A stretch of DNA of 64,000 bases from Rhodobacteraceae bacterium UBA6796 (GCA_002452815.1 DKFM01000008.1:62001-126000); one strand, 5' to 3'; shown: positions 27,151 to 36,360, numbered from the stretch's first letter. Notes: generated by a model from the letters alone, not told the origin. A program made the numbers and translations.

Positions 27151-30100
27151 TCCTCGCCCTCCAATGCCACGCTGGCGTTGCGCAGGCTTTGCCACAGCCC
27201 GGCCGCGCGCAGCCTGTGAAACAGATCCTGCATCGCCGCCAATGCCGCGGGATTTTCCGCCTTCAGAAAGGCATAGACTTCGGGGCGTTCCAGCGTTGCG
27301 GCGTGATACAGATCGAACAGATGCGCGGGCACGACCCCGGCCAGATGCGCGAAAGCCGCCATATGATCGAGCGTGGCGGCGATCTCGGCTGCCCCGCGAA
27401 ACCCGTGGCGGCGCATGCCGTCGGCCCAGTCCGGGTTTGCCGCACGGGCCCGCACGATACGGGCGATTTCCTCGGTCACGCTGCGGGCGCGGGGACGGTC
27501 GGGCCGGGTCGTATCCAGATGGTAAAGGGCAGGGGCGGCATGGCCCAGACGGGCCATCGCGGCGGCGAATCCGGCCTCATGCGCGGCATAGTCGGCGGCC
27601 AGCAGCAGGTCGGATTCGGGCAGATCCTGCGCATGCACGAAACTGTCGGCGCGCGACAGCCGATCTTCCAGCGCATCCCGCTGCGCGCGCGCGACACCAT
27701 CCGCCCCGATCGCCCAGCTCGAAGCCGCGATCCAGGCCTCGCCCGCCGCCGCACGCGCCTGAGGCGTGAAATCGTCCATCGCGGCACCCATGCCCAGGCC
27801 ATACTGTCCGGGCTGCGGCCCGAAAACGCGCGGGGCGGCCTGACGGTAGGGGTTGTCCTCGGGGCTTTCATCGCGCGCCGCCAGTGCCGCGGCGCCGGTC
27901 TCGAACAGTTGCGCAAGCCCGGGAAAAACGTCTCTGAACAGGCCCGAAATGCGCAGCGTCACGTCGATCCGGGGCCGCCCCAGCAGCGCCAGCGGCACCA
28001 CTTCGACCCCGGTCACGCGGCCCGATCCGGCATCCCATAGGGGCGCCAGACCAGCCAGATGCAGCGCCATCGCGAATTCTTCGCCTGCGGTGCGCATCGT
28101 GGCCGAGCCCCACAGATCGACGACCAGACCGCGCGGCCAGTCGCCGTGATCCTGCAAATGCCGCCGCAGCAGCTCCTCGGCCAGCTTGACCCCCTGCGCA
28201 TGGGCCGCACGGCTGGGCAGGGCGCGCGGATCGACCGAAAACAGGTTGCGCCCGGTGGGCAGCACATCGCTGCGCCCGCGCGCGGGCGAACCGGATGGCC
28301 CCGGCGCCACCCGCCGCCCGTCCAGCGCCGCCAGCAGCCCCGCGCGTTCGGCATCGCCACAGGCGCCGCGCCCGAACACATGCAGCCCGTCGCCGAACTG
28401 GCTTTCCTTGATATCGCAGACGAAACGGTCGATCCGGGTGATCGCCTCGGCGGCCGAGGCATCGGCGGGAAGGCCCAGATCGGCCTCGACCCCCAGGGCG
28501 CGGGCCTCGTCGCGGATATCGCCGATCAGACGCGTGCGCCGCGCGGGGTCGAGCCCGTCGGCGGTGGAATATTCGTCCAGCAACCGCTCCAGACAGGTCA
28601 TCCTTTCGGGGACCGCCGCCGCAATCATCGGTGGCGGCAGATGGCCCAGCGTGACCGCCCCGATCCGGCGCTTGGCCTGCGCCGCCTCGCCCGGATCGTT
28701 GACGATGAAAGGGTAGATCACCGGCAGATCGCCGATCAGCGCCTCGGGCCAGCACTGCGCGGACAGCGCCACCGCCTTGCCGGGCAGCCATTCCAAGGTG
28801 CCATGCGCGCCCATGTGGATCAGCGCATCGCAGCCCTGTGCGCGCAGCCACAGGTAAAACGCGACATAGCCGTGGCAGGGCGTGCGGCCCAGATCGTGAT
28901 AATCGGCATCGCGGGCGGCCCTGTCCCCGCGTTCGGGTTGGAGCGCGATCAGGGCCTTGCCCCGCCACACGGCGCGAAACCGGAACCCGCCATCGCCAAA
29001 GCCGGGGTCGTTTTCAGGGGGGCCCCAGACCGTGGCCAGATCCTCTTGCAGCGCTGCCGGCAGGGTGCTCAGCGCGCTCAGATACTCCGAAACAGGCCAG
29101 AACAGAGACTGTTCCTGCAAGTCCCGAGTCAGATCCCCCTGTGCCGGAATGTCATAACCCGCCGCGCCTAGGTCGCCCAACAGCGCCGCGCCCGATTCCA
29201 GCGCATCGAGCCCCACCGCATGCGCCATCTGCCAGTCGCGCCCGGGGTAGGTGGACAGCACCAGTGCCACACGCCGGGCCTGCGCCGGGGTCTGGCGCAG
29301 ACGATGCCAGCGCAGGACACGGCGCACCACTGCCGCCACCCGACCTGGCTCGGCACGGTGTGAAAAGCGGGAGTACTGCAGATCGGGGTCGCGACGTTCT
29401 GGCGCCTTGAAAGAGACTATTCCAGCGAAAAGACGGCCATCCACCTCGGGCAAGACCACATGCATCGCCAGATCGGCGGGCGAAAGCCCGCGCTCGGCCT
29501 CGGCCCAGTCGCGTTTGCGTGCGGTGGACAGCGCGACCTGAAACACCGGGCAGTCGGTGGCGTCAAACGGGGTCGTGCCATCATCGGCCTGTGACGAAAA
29601 GGCGGTGGCATTGATGATCGCCGCCGGCGGGTGGGCGCGCAAATACGGCGCCAGCCAGTCGGTAAAACCCGGCGCCTTCAGCGACGGCGCAAACACCCCG
29701 CAGGCCGACAGCCCCGTTTCGCGCAGCGCGCGGATCAGTGCATTCACCGGGTCGGTATCGGCCGCCGTCAGATAAGAGCGATAGAAGGCAACCAGAACCA
29801 GCGGCCCGGCGGGGGGCGTGTCGATCACACCTGTATCGGGGTCGTAAAACCCCATTGTCGGCACGGCTGTGTCACCGGTGCCGTCCGGGCCGGGCAGATC
29901 CGCCGCGCGCGCCAGAATGGCCAGCGCCTGATGCGCGGCCATCGCGCCCCCGGCATCGCACAGCTGCGAAAGCTGGCGCAAGACGGGGACAGGCAGGGTC
30001 GACACCTCGTCCAGACGCGCATCGGGCCGCCCGTCGGCAGGCAGCACCGCCAGCGCAATCCCGCGCCGGCGCGCCAGATCCTGCACCGAAGCCAGCCCGT

Positions 30101-30383
30101 AGGGCCAATACCCCTCGCCGCCGATCAGCCGCACCAGAATGGCCTTCGCGCCCGCCAGCGTCTGTTCGACATAGGTATCGACGGACACCGGATGGCGCAG
30201 CGCCACCAGATTGGCCAGACGCAGCGTCGGCAGCGCCCCCGCAGCCTGCCGCCACCCCGCCGCGATAGCCCCAAGGTCGCTGTCGGAAAACGACAACACC
30301 ACCAGATCCGCAGGCGTCTGCCCCAGATCCGTTGGCGTTTCGGTCTCTTCCAGGCCGTGGCTTTCGCGGAAGGTGACGTGCAT
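27147..30383 (-). CDS. cobN: Cobaltochelatase large subunit CobN
   Basis: Inserts cobalt into hydrogenobyrinic acid a,c-diamide with the AAA+ subunits CobS and CobT, which are not in the window. 1078 residues, toward the short end for CobN. CobN/Mg-chelatase H-type blocks include YHDLGRTPCHGYVAFYLWL and HMGAHGTLEWLPGKAV, and a C-terminal FRGAAEIAATLDHM. One-base TGATG overlap with cobW upstream. Three copies of the dispersed palindrome lie in it (27218-27234, 29099-29115, 29407-29423). Confidence 0.95.
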   Translation of the reverse strand: MHVTFRESHGLEETETPTDLGQTPADLVVLSFSDSDLGAIAAGWRQAAGALPTLRLANLVALRHPVSVDTYVEQTLAGAKAILVRLIGGEGYWPYGLASVQDLARRRGIALAVLPADGRPDARLDEVSTLPVPVLRQLSQLCDAGGAMAAHQALAILARAADLPGPDGTGDTAVPTMGFYDPDTGVIDTPPAGPLVLVAFYRSYLTAADTDPVNALIRALRETGLSACGVFAPSLKAPGFTDWLAPYLRAHPPAAIINATAFSSQADDGTTPFDATDCPVFQVALSTARKRDWAEAERGLSPADLAMHVVLPEVDGRLFAGIVSFKAPERRDPDLQYSRFSHRAEPGRVAAVVRRVLRWHRLRQTPAQARRVALVLSTYPGRDWQMAHAVGLDALESGAALLGDLGAAGYDIPAQGDLTRDLQEQSLFWPVSEYLSALSTLPAALQEDLATVWGPPENDPGFGDGGFRFRAVWRGKALIALQPERGDRAARDADYHDLGRTPCHGYVAFYLWLRAQGCDALIHMGAHGTLEWLPGKAVALSAQCWPEALIGDLPVIYPFIVNDPGEAAQAKRRIGAVTLGHLPPPMIAAAVPERMTCLERLLDEYSTADGLDPARRTRLIGDIRDEARALGVEADLGLPADASAAEAITRIDRFVCDIKESQFGDGLHVFGRGACGDAERAGLLAALDGRRVAPGPSGSPARGRSDVLPTGRNLFSVDPRALPSRAAHAQGVKLAEELLRRHLQDHGDWPRGLVVDLWGSATMRTAGEEFAMALHLAGLAPLWDAGSGRVTGVEVVPLALLGRPRIDVTLRISGLFRDVFPGLAQLFETGAAALAARDESPEDNPYRQAAPRVFGPQPGQYGLGMGAAMDDFTPQARAAAGEAWIAASSWAIGADGVARAQRDALEDRLSRADSFVHAQDLPESDLLLAADYAAHEAGFAAAMARLGHAAPALYHLDTTRPDRPRARSVTEEIARIVRARAANPDWADGMRRHGFRGAAEIAATLDHMAAFAHLAGVVPAHLFDLYHAATLERPEVYAFLKAENPAALAAMQDLFHRLRAAGLWQSLRNASVALEGEE
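27218..27234. repeat. Dispersed palindrome copy (cobN 3' end)
   Basis: GAAACAGATCCTGCATC, 13 of 16 positions. Confidence 0.45.
29099..29115. repeat. Dispersed palindrome copy (cobN middle)
   Basis: AGAACAGAGACTGTTCC, 13 of 16 positions. Confidence 0.6.
29407..29423. repeat. Dispersed palindrome, weak copy (cobN)
   Basis: TTGAAAGAGACTATTCC, 10 of 16, but its right flank CAGC-AAAA is shared with the copy at 62054 (CAGCGAAAA here, CAGCTAAAA there). Confidence 0.35.
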
Positions 30384-31417
30384 CAGGCCCCCAGAACCGC
30401 GCGGATCGCGGCCTCGTCCACATCGTGATGTTCGGCGATCACCACCAGCGCCGAGCGGCGCGGATCGGCGCCCCAGGGACGGTCGAATTGGTGGCGGACG
30501 CGTTCGCCCACCGCCTGGATCAGCAGGCGCATCGGCTTGCCCGCCACCGCCACATGGCCCTTCACCCGCAAGATCCGCTGTTCGCGTGCCAGACGCTGGA
30601 TCGCGGCGATCAACGCCTCGGGGTCGCTGACCTCGGGCAGGTCGATCACCACCGTGTCGAAATCGTCATGTTCGTGATCGGCGGCGCCATCGTGATGCGA
30701 GGGGCGCGCGGCCAGATCGTCTTCAGCTGCGGCCCCCAGACCCAGCACGACCTTCGGGTCGATCACCCCTTCGGTCAGCGGCAGGATCGGCAGCTGGCGC
30801 GGCGCTTCGGCCTCGATCACCGCGCGCGCGGCGGCAAGCCCGGCCTCGCCCGCCAGATCGGCCTTGGACAGAAGCACGATATCGGCGCAGGCGATCTGAT
30901 CTTCGAACACCTCGGACAACGGCGTTTCATGGTCGATGCTGTCATCGGCGGCGCGCTGCGCATCCACTGCGGCCACATCGGGCGCAAACCGACCCGCGGC
31001 CACGGCCTCGGCATCGGCCAGCGCGATCACCCCGTCGACGGTGATCTTCGAGCGGATCGCAGGCCAGTCGAACGCCTTCAGCAAAGGCTTGGGCAGTGCC
31101 AGCCCCGAGGTCTCGATCAGGATATGGTCGGGGCGTTCGGGCCGCGCCATCAGCGCCTCGATCGTCGGGATGAAATCGTCGGTCACCGTGCAGCAGATGC
31201 AGCCATTGGCCAGTTCGACGATGTTATCCACAGGGCAGTTTTCATCGGCACAGCTGCGCAGGATGTCGCCATCAACCCCGACCGAGCCGAATTCGTTGAC
31301 CAGAACGGCCAGCCGTTTGCCCTGCGGATTGGCCATCAGGTGGCGGATCAGCGTGGTCTTTCCGGCGCCCAGAAAGCCGGTGATTACAGTCACGGGGATT
31401 TTGGTCAGATCGGTCAT
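30383..31417 (-). CDS. cobW: CobW metallochaperone GTPase
   Basis: G3E-family GTPase (344 residues) thought to deliver cobalt to CobNST. P-loop GFLGAGKTT is at residues 14-22, the metal-binding CxCC at 73-76 (GCICC), and a His/Asp-rich loop (SHHDGAADHEHDD) around 238-250 before the C-terminal CobW_C domain. Strong Shine-Dalgarno GCAGGAG. It is 3 bp after the DUF1636 gene, in the riboswitch-led operon. Confidence 0.95.
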   Translation of the reverse strand: MTDLTKIPVTVITGFLGAGKTTLIRHLMANPQGKRLAVLVNEFGSVGVDGDILRSCADENCPVDNIVELANGCICCTVTDDFIPTIEALMARPERPDHILIETSGLALPKPLLKAFDWPAIRSKITVDGVIALADAEAVAAGRFAPDVAAVDAQRAADDSIDHETPLSEVFEDQIACADIVLLSKADLAGEAGLAAARAVIEAEAPRQLPILPLTEGVIDPKVVLGLGAAAEDDLAARPSHHDGAADHEHDDFDTVVIDLPEVSDPEALIAAIQRLAREQRILRVKGHVAVAGKPMRLLIQAVGERVRHQFDRPWGADPRRSALVVIAEHHDVDEAAIRAVLGA

Positions 31418-31420
31418 GTC

Positions 31421-31774
31421 TCACTCCTGCGGGGGGATGCGGGCAAGGCTTTGCTTGCGGAAAATTTCGGGGCGTTCGCGCCAGGGAACCAGCCCGTCTT
31501 CGGTGGCGGCATAGGCGGCGGCCCCTTTCAGGATCGCGGCCGCATCGTCGGCACCGAGGCGGCCGTAGACATAGCTCCACTTGCCCGGCCCGCTCAGCGC
31601 GACGGCACATCCCTGCGAACAGGCCGACAGGCATTCGACCGGCACGATGCGCACCCCTTCGGGCAGCGGTTCGGCGGACAGGGCGGCAAACAGGCGCGCG
31701 CCGGGCAGGGCCGCGCCGTCTTCGGTGATCTCGCCTGCCTTGCAGGTCGTGCAGATGTGCAGCGTTGCCGTCAT
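31421..31774 (-). CDS. DUF1636 thioredoxin-like Fe-S/metal protein
   Basis: A 117-residue member of DUF1636, common beside cobW in Rhodobacterales. Five Cys are arranged C8-x2-C11 and C48-x3-C52-x3-C56, resembling thioredoxin-like [2Fe-2S] ferredoxins or a cobalt-binding site. The start is ATG 31774 with GGAGG; the longer frame runs into the leader. First gene after a B12 riboswitch, so expression should fall when B12 is plentiful. A redox or cobalt-handling role for CobN/CobW is inference. Confidence 0.8.
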   Translation of the reverse strand: MTATLHICTTCKAGEITEDGAALPGARLFAALSAEPLPEGVRIVPVECLSACSQGCAVALSGPGKWSYVYGRLGADDAAAILKGAAAYAATEDGLVPWRERPEIFRKQSLARIPPQE

Positions 31775-31809
31775 GGCCCCTCCGTGCGTTGGCATCGGGG
31801 GCGAGGGCC
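31775..31809 (-). promoter_or_regulatory. Ribosome-binding-site-sequestering hairpin before DUF1636
   Basis: GGCCCTC (31809-31803) can pair with GAGGGGCC (31782-31775, one bulged G), which contains the Shine-Dalgarno of the DUF1636 gene. It lies about 75 nt after the aptamer and could be the riboswitch OFF structure. The rest of the 355-bp stretch 31775-32129 holds the aptamer and promoter; no further gene is seen. Confidence 0.45.
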
Positions 31810-31884
31810 AGAGGATGTGCGAAGCGATCGGCCGGCACATGCCATCCGGTCGCGGAACACCCCGTCCGCCCGTGAAACTCAGCG

Positions 31885-32075
31885 TTGGCAGGTCTCCCGG
31901 CTTGCGGATTCAGGGTTTCCCCAACGGTCTCCCCTCCTTCCCGGCCATGAGGGCCAGTGGCTTGGGGCGACCTTTCCGGTCACGGTCGCGGGGGCGGCAG
32001 CGCTTCGGGTTCCGGCACCTTTCGGTCGCAAACCCTGTCGCATTCCCTCTTCGCCTGTCATAGGACAGGAACCAA
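31885..32075 (-). promoter_or_regulatory. Cobalamin riboswitch leading the DUF1636-cobW-cobN operon
   Basis: On the minus strand: GAGGGAATGCG near the 5' end, GCCGCCCCCGCGACCGT, GCCACTGG, GGCCGGGAAGG and the B12 box AGCCGGGAGACCTGCC (31902-31887), in the canonical order and spacing. It is oriented to control the leftward DUF1636-cobW-cobN-cobG-cobH-cobI-cobJ run. Confidence 0.94.
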
Positions 32076-32084
32076 CGCGCCCCC

Positions 32085-32113
32085 ACCTGAGGCAGGCGCA
32101 CCCCCTTTGTCAA
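32085..32113 (-). promoter_or_regulatory. Possible promoter of the second riboswitch transcript
   Basis: Minus-strand TTGACA (32113-32108) is a perfect -35; 17 bp further lies TCAGGT as a weak -10, giving a start about 3-5 nt before the aptamer. Only 54 bp separate the aptamer from the divergent cobO ATG, so the two promoters must overlap. Confidence 0.35.
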
Positions 32114-32129
32114 GACAAGGACCGCCGCA

Positions 32130-32759
32130 ATGCCGACCGATACCGACACCAGCAGCGCAACCGACGCCCGCCACGCAAGCAAGATGGCCAAGAAAAAAGC
32201 CGCGCGCGACAAGATCATGGCAACGAAATCGGGCGAGAAAGGCCTGATCATCGTGCATACCGGGCCGGGCAAGGGAAAATCCTCGTCGGGCTTCGGGATG
32301 ATCCTGCGCTGCATCGCCCATGGCATGCCCTGCGCGGTGGTGCAGTTCATCAAGGGCGCCTGGGACACCGGCGAGCGGCGCCTGCTGACCGAGAATTTCG
32401 GCGATCTGTGCCAGTTCCATGCGATGGGCGAGGGTTTCACCTGGGAAACCCAGGACCGCGAGCGCGACATCGCCGCCGCCCGCGCCGGTTGGGAAAAGGC
32501 CAAGGAACTGATCCGCGATCCGTCGATCCGCATGGTTCTGCTGGATGAAATCAACATCGCGCTGCGCTATGACTATCTCGACCTTGCCGAGGTTCTGGAA
32601 TTCCTTGCCACCGAAAAGCCGCCGTTGACCCATGTCGTGCTGACCGGGCGCAACGCGGCCGAAGGGCTGATCGAGGCTGCCGATCTGGTGACCGAGATGA
32701 CGCTGGTCAAGCATCCGTTCCGGTCCGGGATCAAGGGCCAGCCGGGGGTCGAATTTTAA
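32130..32759 (+). CDS. cobO: Cob(I)yrinic acid a,c-diamide adenosyltransferase CobO
   Basis: Attaches the 5'-deoxyadenosyl group to cobalt (209 residues, CobA/BtuR family). P-loop GPGKGKSS is at 45-52, and LLDEINIALRYDYL near 146-159 is the Walker B-like region. The N-terminal 30 residues are polar and Lys-rich, as in alphaproteobacterial members. AAGGA precedes the ATG. Divergent from the riboswitch operon. Confidence 0.95.
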   Translation: MPTDTDTSSATDARHASKMAKKKAARDKIMATKSGEKGLIIVHTGPGKGKSSSGFGMILRCIAHGMPCAVVQFIKGAWDTGERRLLTENFGDLCQFHAMGEGFTWETQDRERDIAAARAGWEKAKELIRDPSIRMVLLDEINIALRYDYLDLAEVLEFLATEKPPLTHVVLTGRNAAEGLIEAADLVTEMTLVKHPFRSGIKGQPGVEF

Positions 32760-32763
32760 ACGC

Positions 32764-32812
32764 GCCGGGGGCCAGCCCCCGGGCCCCCGGGATATTTCGG
32801 CCAAGATGAAAG
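32764..32812 (+). repeat. Rhodobacterales-type intergenic repeat, copy 1
   Basis: Just after the cobO stop: a GC-rich GGGGGC-CA-GCCCCC hairpin, then CCCCCGGGATATTT-CGGCCAAGATGAAAG. The GATATTT..GATGAAAG tail is of a type I recognise from gene ends across Rhodobacterales. The hairpin may help end the cobO transcript. An inverted second copy lies about 150 bp downstream. Confidence 0.6.
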
Positions 32813-32958
32813 CAAGGAAAAATTAAGGATGCTGTGCCACTCTTGCCCTGCGGTACAGGGAGGGATCCCGATGACCGCCCAAGGTGAAAGCGCCATGTCT
32901 CCCCCGTCCAGGCGGCCCGAGGCATGGCGCCGGCCGATGCGAACTCTGCGGGCTATGA

Positions 32959-32989
32959 CTTTCATCTTGGTGCCAAATATCCCCGCCGG
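32959..32989 (-). repeat. Rhodobacterales-type intergenic repeat, copy 2 (inverted)
   Basis: Reverse-oriented GGGGATATTT-GGCACCAAGATGAAAG, matching copy 1 apart from a short insertion. The two copies face each other across about 146 bp of the cobO-cobQ gap; the enclosed stretch has a short open frame (32829-33032) that I do not consider a gene. Confidence 0.55.
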
Positions 32990-33031
32990 AGGCTCCCGAA
33001 CGCGCCATCTGCGCAACGCCGGGGGTGTGTG

Positions 33032-34477
33032 ATGACGGCGCTGATGATCCAGGGTGCCGGGTCGAACGTCGGCAAGTCGATGCTCGTTGCCGGGCTGTGC
33101 CGGGCGGCGCGGCGGCGCGGGCTGTCGGTGGCGCCCTTCAAGCCGCAGAACATGTCGAACAACGCGGCGGTCACGGCGGATGGCGGTGAAATCGGGCGTG
33201 CGCAGGCGCTGCAGGCGCTGGCCTGCGGGCTTGATCCGCACACGGATATGAACCCGATCCTGCTGAAGCCGGAATCCGAAACCGGCGCCCAGGTGATCGT
33301 GCAGGGCCGGCGGCTGACCAATGTCCGCGCGCTGGACTATGCGCGGATCAAGCCAACGCTGATGGGCCATGTGCTGGACAGTTTCCAGCGGTTGCGTGCC
33401 GCGCATGATCTGGTGATCGTCGAGGGTGCGGGCAGCCCGGCCGAGGTCAATCTGCGCGCCAATGACATTGCCAATATGGGCTTTGCCCGGGCTGCGGATG
33501 TGCCCGTCGTCCTGGCGGGTGATATCGACCGTGGCGGGGTGATCGCGCAGATCGTCGGCACGCAGGCGGTGCTGGACCCAGGCGATGCCGCGATGATTGC
33601 GGGGTTCCTGATCAACAAGTTTCGCGGCGATCCGCGGTTGTTTGCCGATGGCTACGATCTGATCGCGGCGCGCACCGGATGGCGTGGCTTCGGTGTCGTG
33701 CCGTGGTTTGCGCAGGCGCATCGGCTGCCGGCCGAGGATGCGCTGGATCTGGCTTCGGGTCCTGCGACGGGGGGGATCAAGATTGCCTGCCTGACGCTAT
33801 CACGCATCGCGAATTTCGACGATCTCGACCCGCTGAAGGCCGAGCCGGGTGTCGATCTGGTGATGGTGCAGCCGGGCCAGCCGATCCCGGGCGATGCGCG
33901 GCTGGTGATCGTGCCGGGCTCGAAATCCACGCGCGGTGATCTGGAATTTTTGCGGGCGCAGGGCTGGGACATCGACCTGATGGCGCATTACCGGCGCGGC
34001 GGGCATGTGCTCGGGATTTGCGGTGGCTACCAGATGTTGGGGTCACGGATCGCAGATCCGCAAGGAATTGAAGGGTCTGCGGGCGAGACCCGGGGGCTGG
34101 GCCTGCTGGATCTGGTTACCGAAATGACCCCTGACAAATGTCTGACCCGCACCCGCGCGGTGCATGCCGCCAGCGGGTTGGAGGTCGAGGGCTATGAAAT
34201 TCACATCGGTCGAACCGAGGGCGCCGACCGCAGCCGTCCCTTCGCCTTTGTGGAGGGTGCGCCCGAAGGTGCGATTTCGGCCTGTGGGCGGGTGACGGGC
34301 AGCTATCTGCACGGGTTGTTCACCTCGGATGCGTTCCGCGCGGCCTATCTGGCGGGGCTGGGGATTACGGCCTCGGGCGACAGCCATGCGCAGGGGGTGG
34401 AAGATACGCTCGAGGCGCTGGCCGATCACCTGGAGGCACATCTGGATGTGCCGGGTCTATTGGCGCTGGCCCGTTAG
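33032..34477 (+). CDS. cobQ: Cobyric acid synthase CobQ
   Basis: Glutamine-dependent amidation of side chains b, d, e and g (481 residues). Dethiobiotin-synthetase-like N-terminal domain with GAGSNVGKS at 8-16 and FKPQNMSNN near 36-44; class I amidotransferase domain with Cys330 in GICGGYQ and the His of YEIHIGRT. The ATG at 33032 follows GGGGGTGTG; upstream frame is the repeat-containing leader. Ends in a 21-bp convergent overlap with cobC. Confidence 0.95.
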   Translation: MTALMIQGAGSNVGKSMLVAGLCRAARRRGLSVAPFKPQNMSNNAAVTADGGEIGRAQALQALACGLDPHTDMNPILLKPESETGAQVIVQGRRLTNVRALDYARIKPTLMGHVLDSFQRLRAAHDLVIVEGAGSPAEVNLRANDIANMGFARAADVPVVLAGDIDRGGVIAQIVGTQAVLDPGDAAMIAGFLINKFRGDPRLFADGYDLIAARTGWRGFGVVPWFAQAHRLPAEDALDLASGPATGGIKIACLTLSRIANFDDLDPLKAEPGVDLVMVQPGQPIPGDARLVIVPGSKSTRGDLEFLRAQGWDIDLMAHYRRGGHVLGICGGYQMLGSRIADPQGIEGSAGETRGLGLLDLVTEMTPDKCLTRTRAVHAASGLEVEGYEIHIGRTEGADRSRPFAFVEGAPEGAISACGRVTGSYLHGLFTSDAFRAAYLAGLGITASGDSHAQGVEDTLEALADHLEAHLDVPGLLALAR

Positions 34478-35422
34478 CGCGGTCTCCAGCCTTGTCCACT
34501 CGGCGGGGCTGCCGGGCAGGCCCAGCCTGATCCAGCGGTCGGAATAGGGGAAGATCCGGCTCCAGATCCGATGGCGGGCCAGGGCATTCTGTGCTGTCGC
34601 GGCATCGGGGGTGGCGTAGGTTCGGAACAACTCGCAGCCGCCGACCAGATGCCAGCCCGCCTGCGTGGCCAGACGGTCGATCCTTGCCATCTCATCCCGC
34701 AACCGGGCCACCGTCGCCTGCTGCCAACCCGTGTCCGCCAGCGCCCGTTGCCCGATCTCGATCGCGGCGCCGCTGACGGGCCAGGGCCCGGCCATATCCT
34801 GCAGGGCCGCAACGGTTGGGTCATCGGCAAAGGCAAAGCCGAGCCGCAGCCCGGCCAGACCGTAGAATTTGCCGAAGGATCGCAGCACGATCAGCCGCGC
34901 GCCGGCATGGGCGGCGACCGACAGTTCGGGCTGCGCATCGCCGAAGCTTTCATCGACCACCAGCCGCCCGACCTGTGTTGACAGTGCAAGCAGGGCTGCG
35001 GCCGGGGTGATGCGGCCATCGGGGTTGTTCGGGTTCACCACGACCGCCAGATCCGCGCCCGCCAGATCGGGCAGCGTGGCGACCTCGGTCACCGCCCATC
35101 CGGCTGTGCGCAGGGCGGCGGCGTGTTCGTTATAGGTCGGGCCCAGCACCCGCGCCTGCCCCGGCGGGCCAAGCCGGGGGATCATCTGGATCGCGCCCTG
35201 CGCCCCGGACAGGGCCAGCCCCGGCGCGTCGGTCGCGAAAGCGTGGCGCGCGGCACGCATCAGCGCGGCCTTGGCGGCCATCGTGGGCAGCATGGTCCAG
35301 ACCTCGGGCGGCAGATCGCCCACCGGATAGGGCACGCGGTTGATGCCGGTGGACAGGTCGATCCAGTCCGCACCGCCGAAATGCGCCTTCGCCCAGTCGA
35401 TATTTCCGCCGTGATCGCGCAT
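34457..35422 (-). CDS. cobC: Threonine-phosphate decarboxylase CobC
   Basis: PLP enzyme (321 residues) that makes (R)-1-amino-2-propanol O-2-phosphate from L-threonine phosphate for the corrin side chain. Aminotransferase class I/II fold; PLP Lys185 in [21 protein letters not shown] near 128-137. This is the P. denitrificans-style CobC (Salmonella CobD). Its ATG overlaps the cobD stop by one base. Confidence 0.93.
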   Translation of the reverse strand: MRDHGGNIDWAKAHFGGADWIDLSTGINRVPYPVGDLPPEVWTMLPTMAAKAALMRAARHAFATDAPGLALSGAQGAIQMIPRLGPPGQARVLGPTYNEHAAALRTAGWAVTEVATLPDLAGADLAVVVNPNNPDGRITPAAALLALSTQVGRLVVDESFGDAQPELSVAAHAGARLIVLRSFGKFYGLAGLRLGFAFADDPTVAALQDMAGPWPVSGAAIEIGQRALADTGWQQATVARLRDEMARIDRLATQAGWHLVGGCELFRTYATPDAATAQNALARHRIWSRIFPYSDRWIRLGLPGSPAEWTRLETALTGQRQ

Positions 35423-36360
35423 CAGATCCCCAGTATCGCCAGCGCCCCGATCAGCGCGGTCAGAGCCAACATCGCACGGCGGTAAAGCGCAAGCCCCCGG
35501 CGCAGATCGGCGGGCGTCGGATCGGGGCAGGCGGCGTTGACGAAGGGTTCGTCGGCAATCCGGTCGGCATAGATCCGCGGCCCCGAAACCCGCACGCCAA
35601 GCGCGCCGGCCATCGCCGCCTCGGGCCAGCCCGCATTGGGCGAGCGGTGGTGGCGGGCATCGCGCGCCATTGCGGCCAGCGCGGCCCCCGGACGGCGCGA
35701 GGCCAGCGCAAAGACCAGCCCGGTCAGCCGCGCGGGCGCAAGGTTCACCAGATCGTCGATCCGGGCCGAGGCCCAGCCGAAGGCCTCGTGCCGCGGGGTG
35801 CGGTGGCCGATCATCGAATCAAGCGTGTTGATCGCCTTATAGGCCGCGATCCCGGGCAGCCCCGCGATCACGCCCCAGAACAGCGGCGCGACGATCCCGT
35901 CGGAGCTGTTCTCGGCCAGGCTTTCCAGCGCCGCGCGGGTCACCCCGGGCGCGTCGAGCTGCGACGGATCGCGCCCCACGATCATCGACACGGCATGGCG
36001 CGCGGCTGGCAGATCGCCCGCCACCAGCGGTTGCGCCACCGCCGCCACATGGTCGTGCATCGAGCGCAGCGCGACCAGCGGCCAGGCCAGAATGCCGCCG
36101 ATCACCATGCCCGGCCAGCCATCGGGCAGCAGGACCTGCACGCCAAGCGCCAGCGCCACGCTCAGACCGATCACCACCAGCGCCGCAGCAATCCCGCGGG
36201 CGCGCCGGGCGGTGCCTGCGCGGTTCCAGTGCCGGTCAAGCCAGCCGATCAGCGCGCCAAGCCAGGTCACCGGATGACCGATTTTCGCATAAATCCACGC
36301 AGGCCAGCCGAAGGCCAGATCGCAGCCGATCGCCACCAGCATCATTGCCGCAAAGCTCAT
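35422..36360 (-). CDS. cobD: Adenosylcobinamide-phosphate synthase CobD (CbiB)
   Basis: Membrane enzyme (312 residues) joining aminopropanol phosphate to adenosylcobyric acid. Several hydrophobic helices and the family blocks HPVTWLG near 29-35, SENSSDG-like LAENSSDGIVAPLFW near 146-160, and YKAINTLDSMIGH near 170-182. Start ATG 36360, overlapping the bluE stop; the frame continues upstream inside bluE. Confidence 0.93.
   Translation of the reverse strand: MSFAAMMLVAIGCDLAFGWPAWIYAKIGHPVTWLGALIGWLDRHWNRAGTARRARGIAAALVVIGLSVALALGVQVLLPDGWPGMVIGGILAWPLVALRSMHDHVAAVAQPLVAGDLPAARHAVSMIVGRDPSQLDAPGVTRAALESLAENSSDGIVAPLFWGVIAGLPGIAAYKAINTLDSMIGHRTPRHEAFGWASARIDDLVNLAPARLTGLVFALASRRPGAALAAMARDARHHRSPNAGWPEAAMAGALGVRVSGPRIYADRIADEPFVNAACPDPTPADLRRGLALYRRAMLALTALIGALAILGI

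Noticed and set aside
27147..30383. Possible truncation of cobN because of its 1078-residue length
   Set aside because: The frame is continuous, both ends overlap neighbours in the usual way and late CobN motifs are present, so it is a short but complete form.
32829..33031. Short frame of 67 codons in the cobO-cobQ gap
   Set aside because: It includes an inverted intergenic repeat, has no convincing ribosome-binding site for its first ATG and no recognisable domain.
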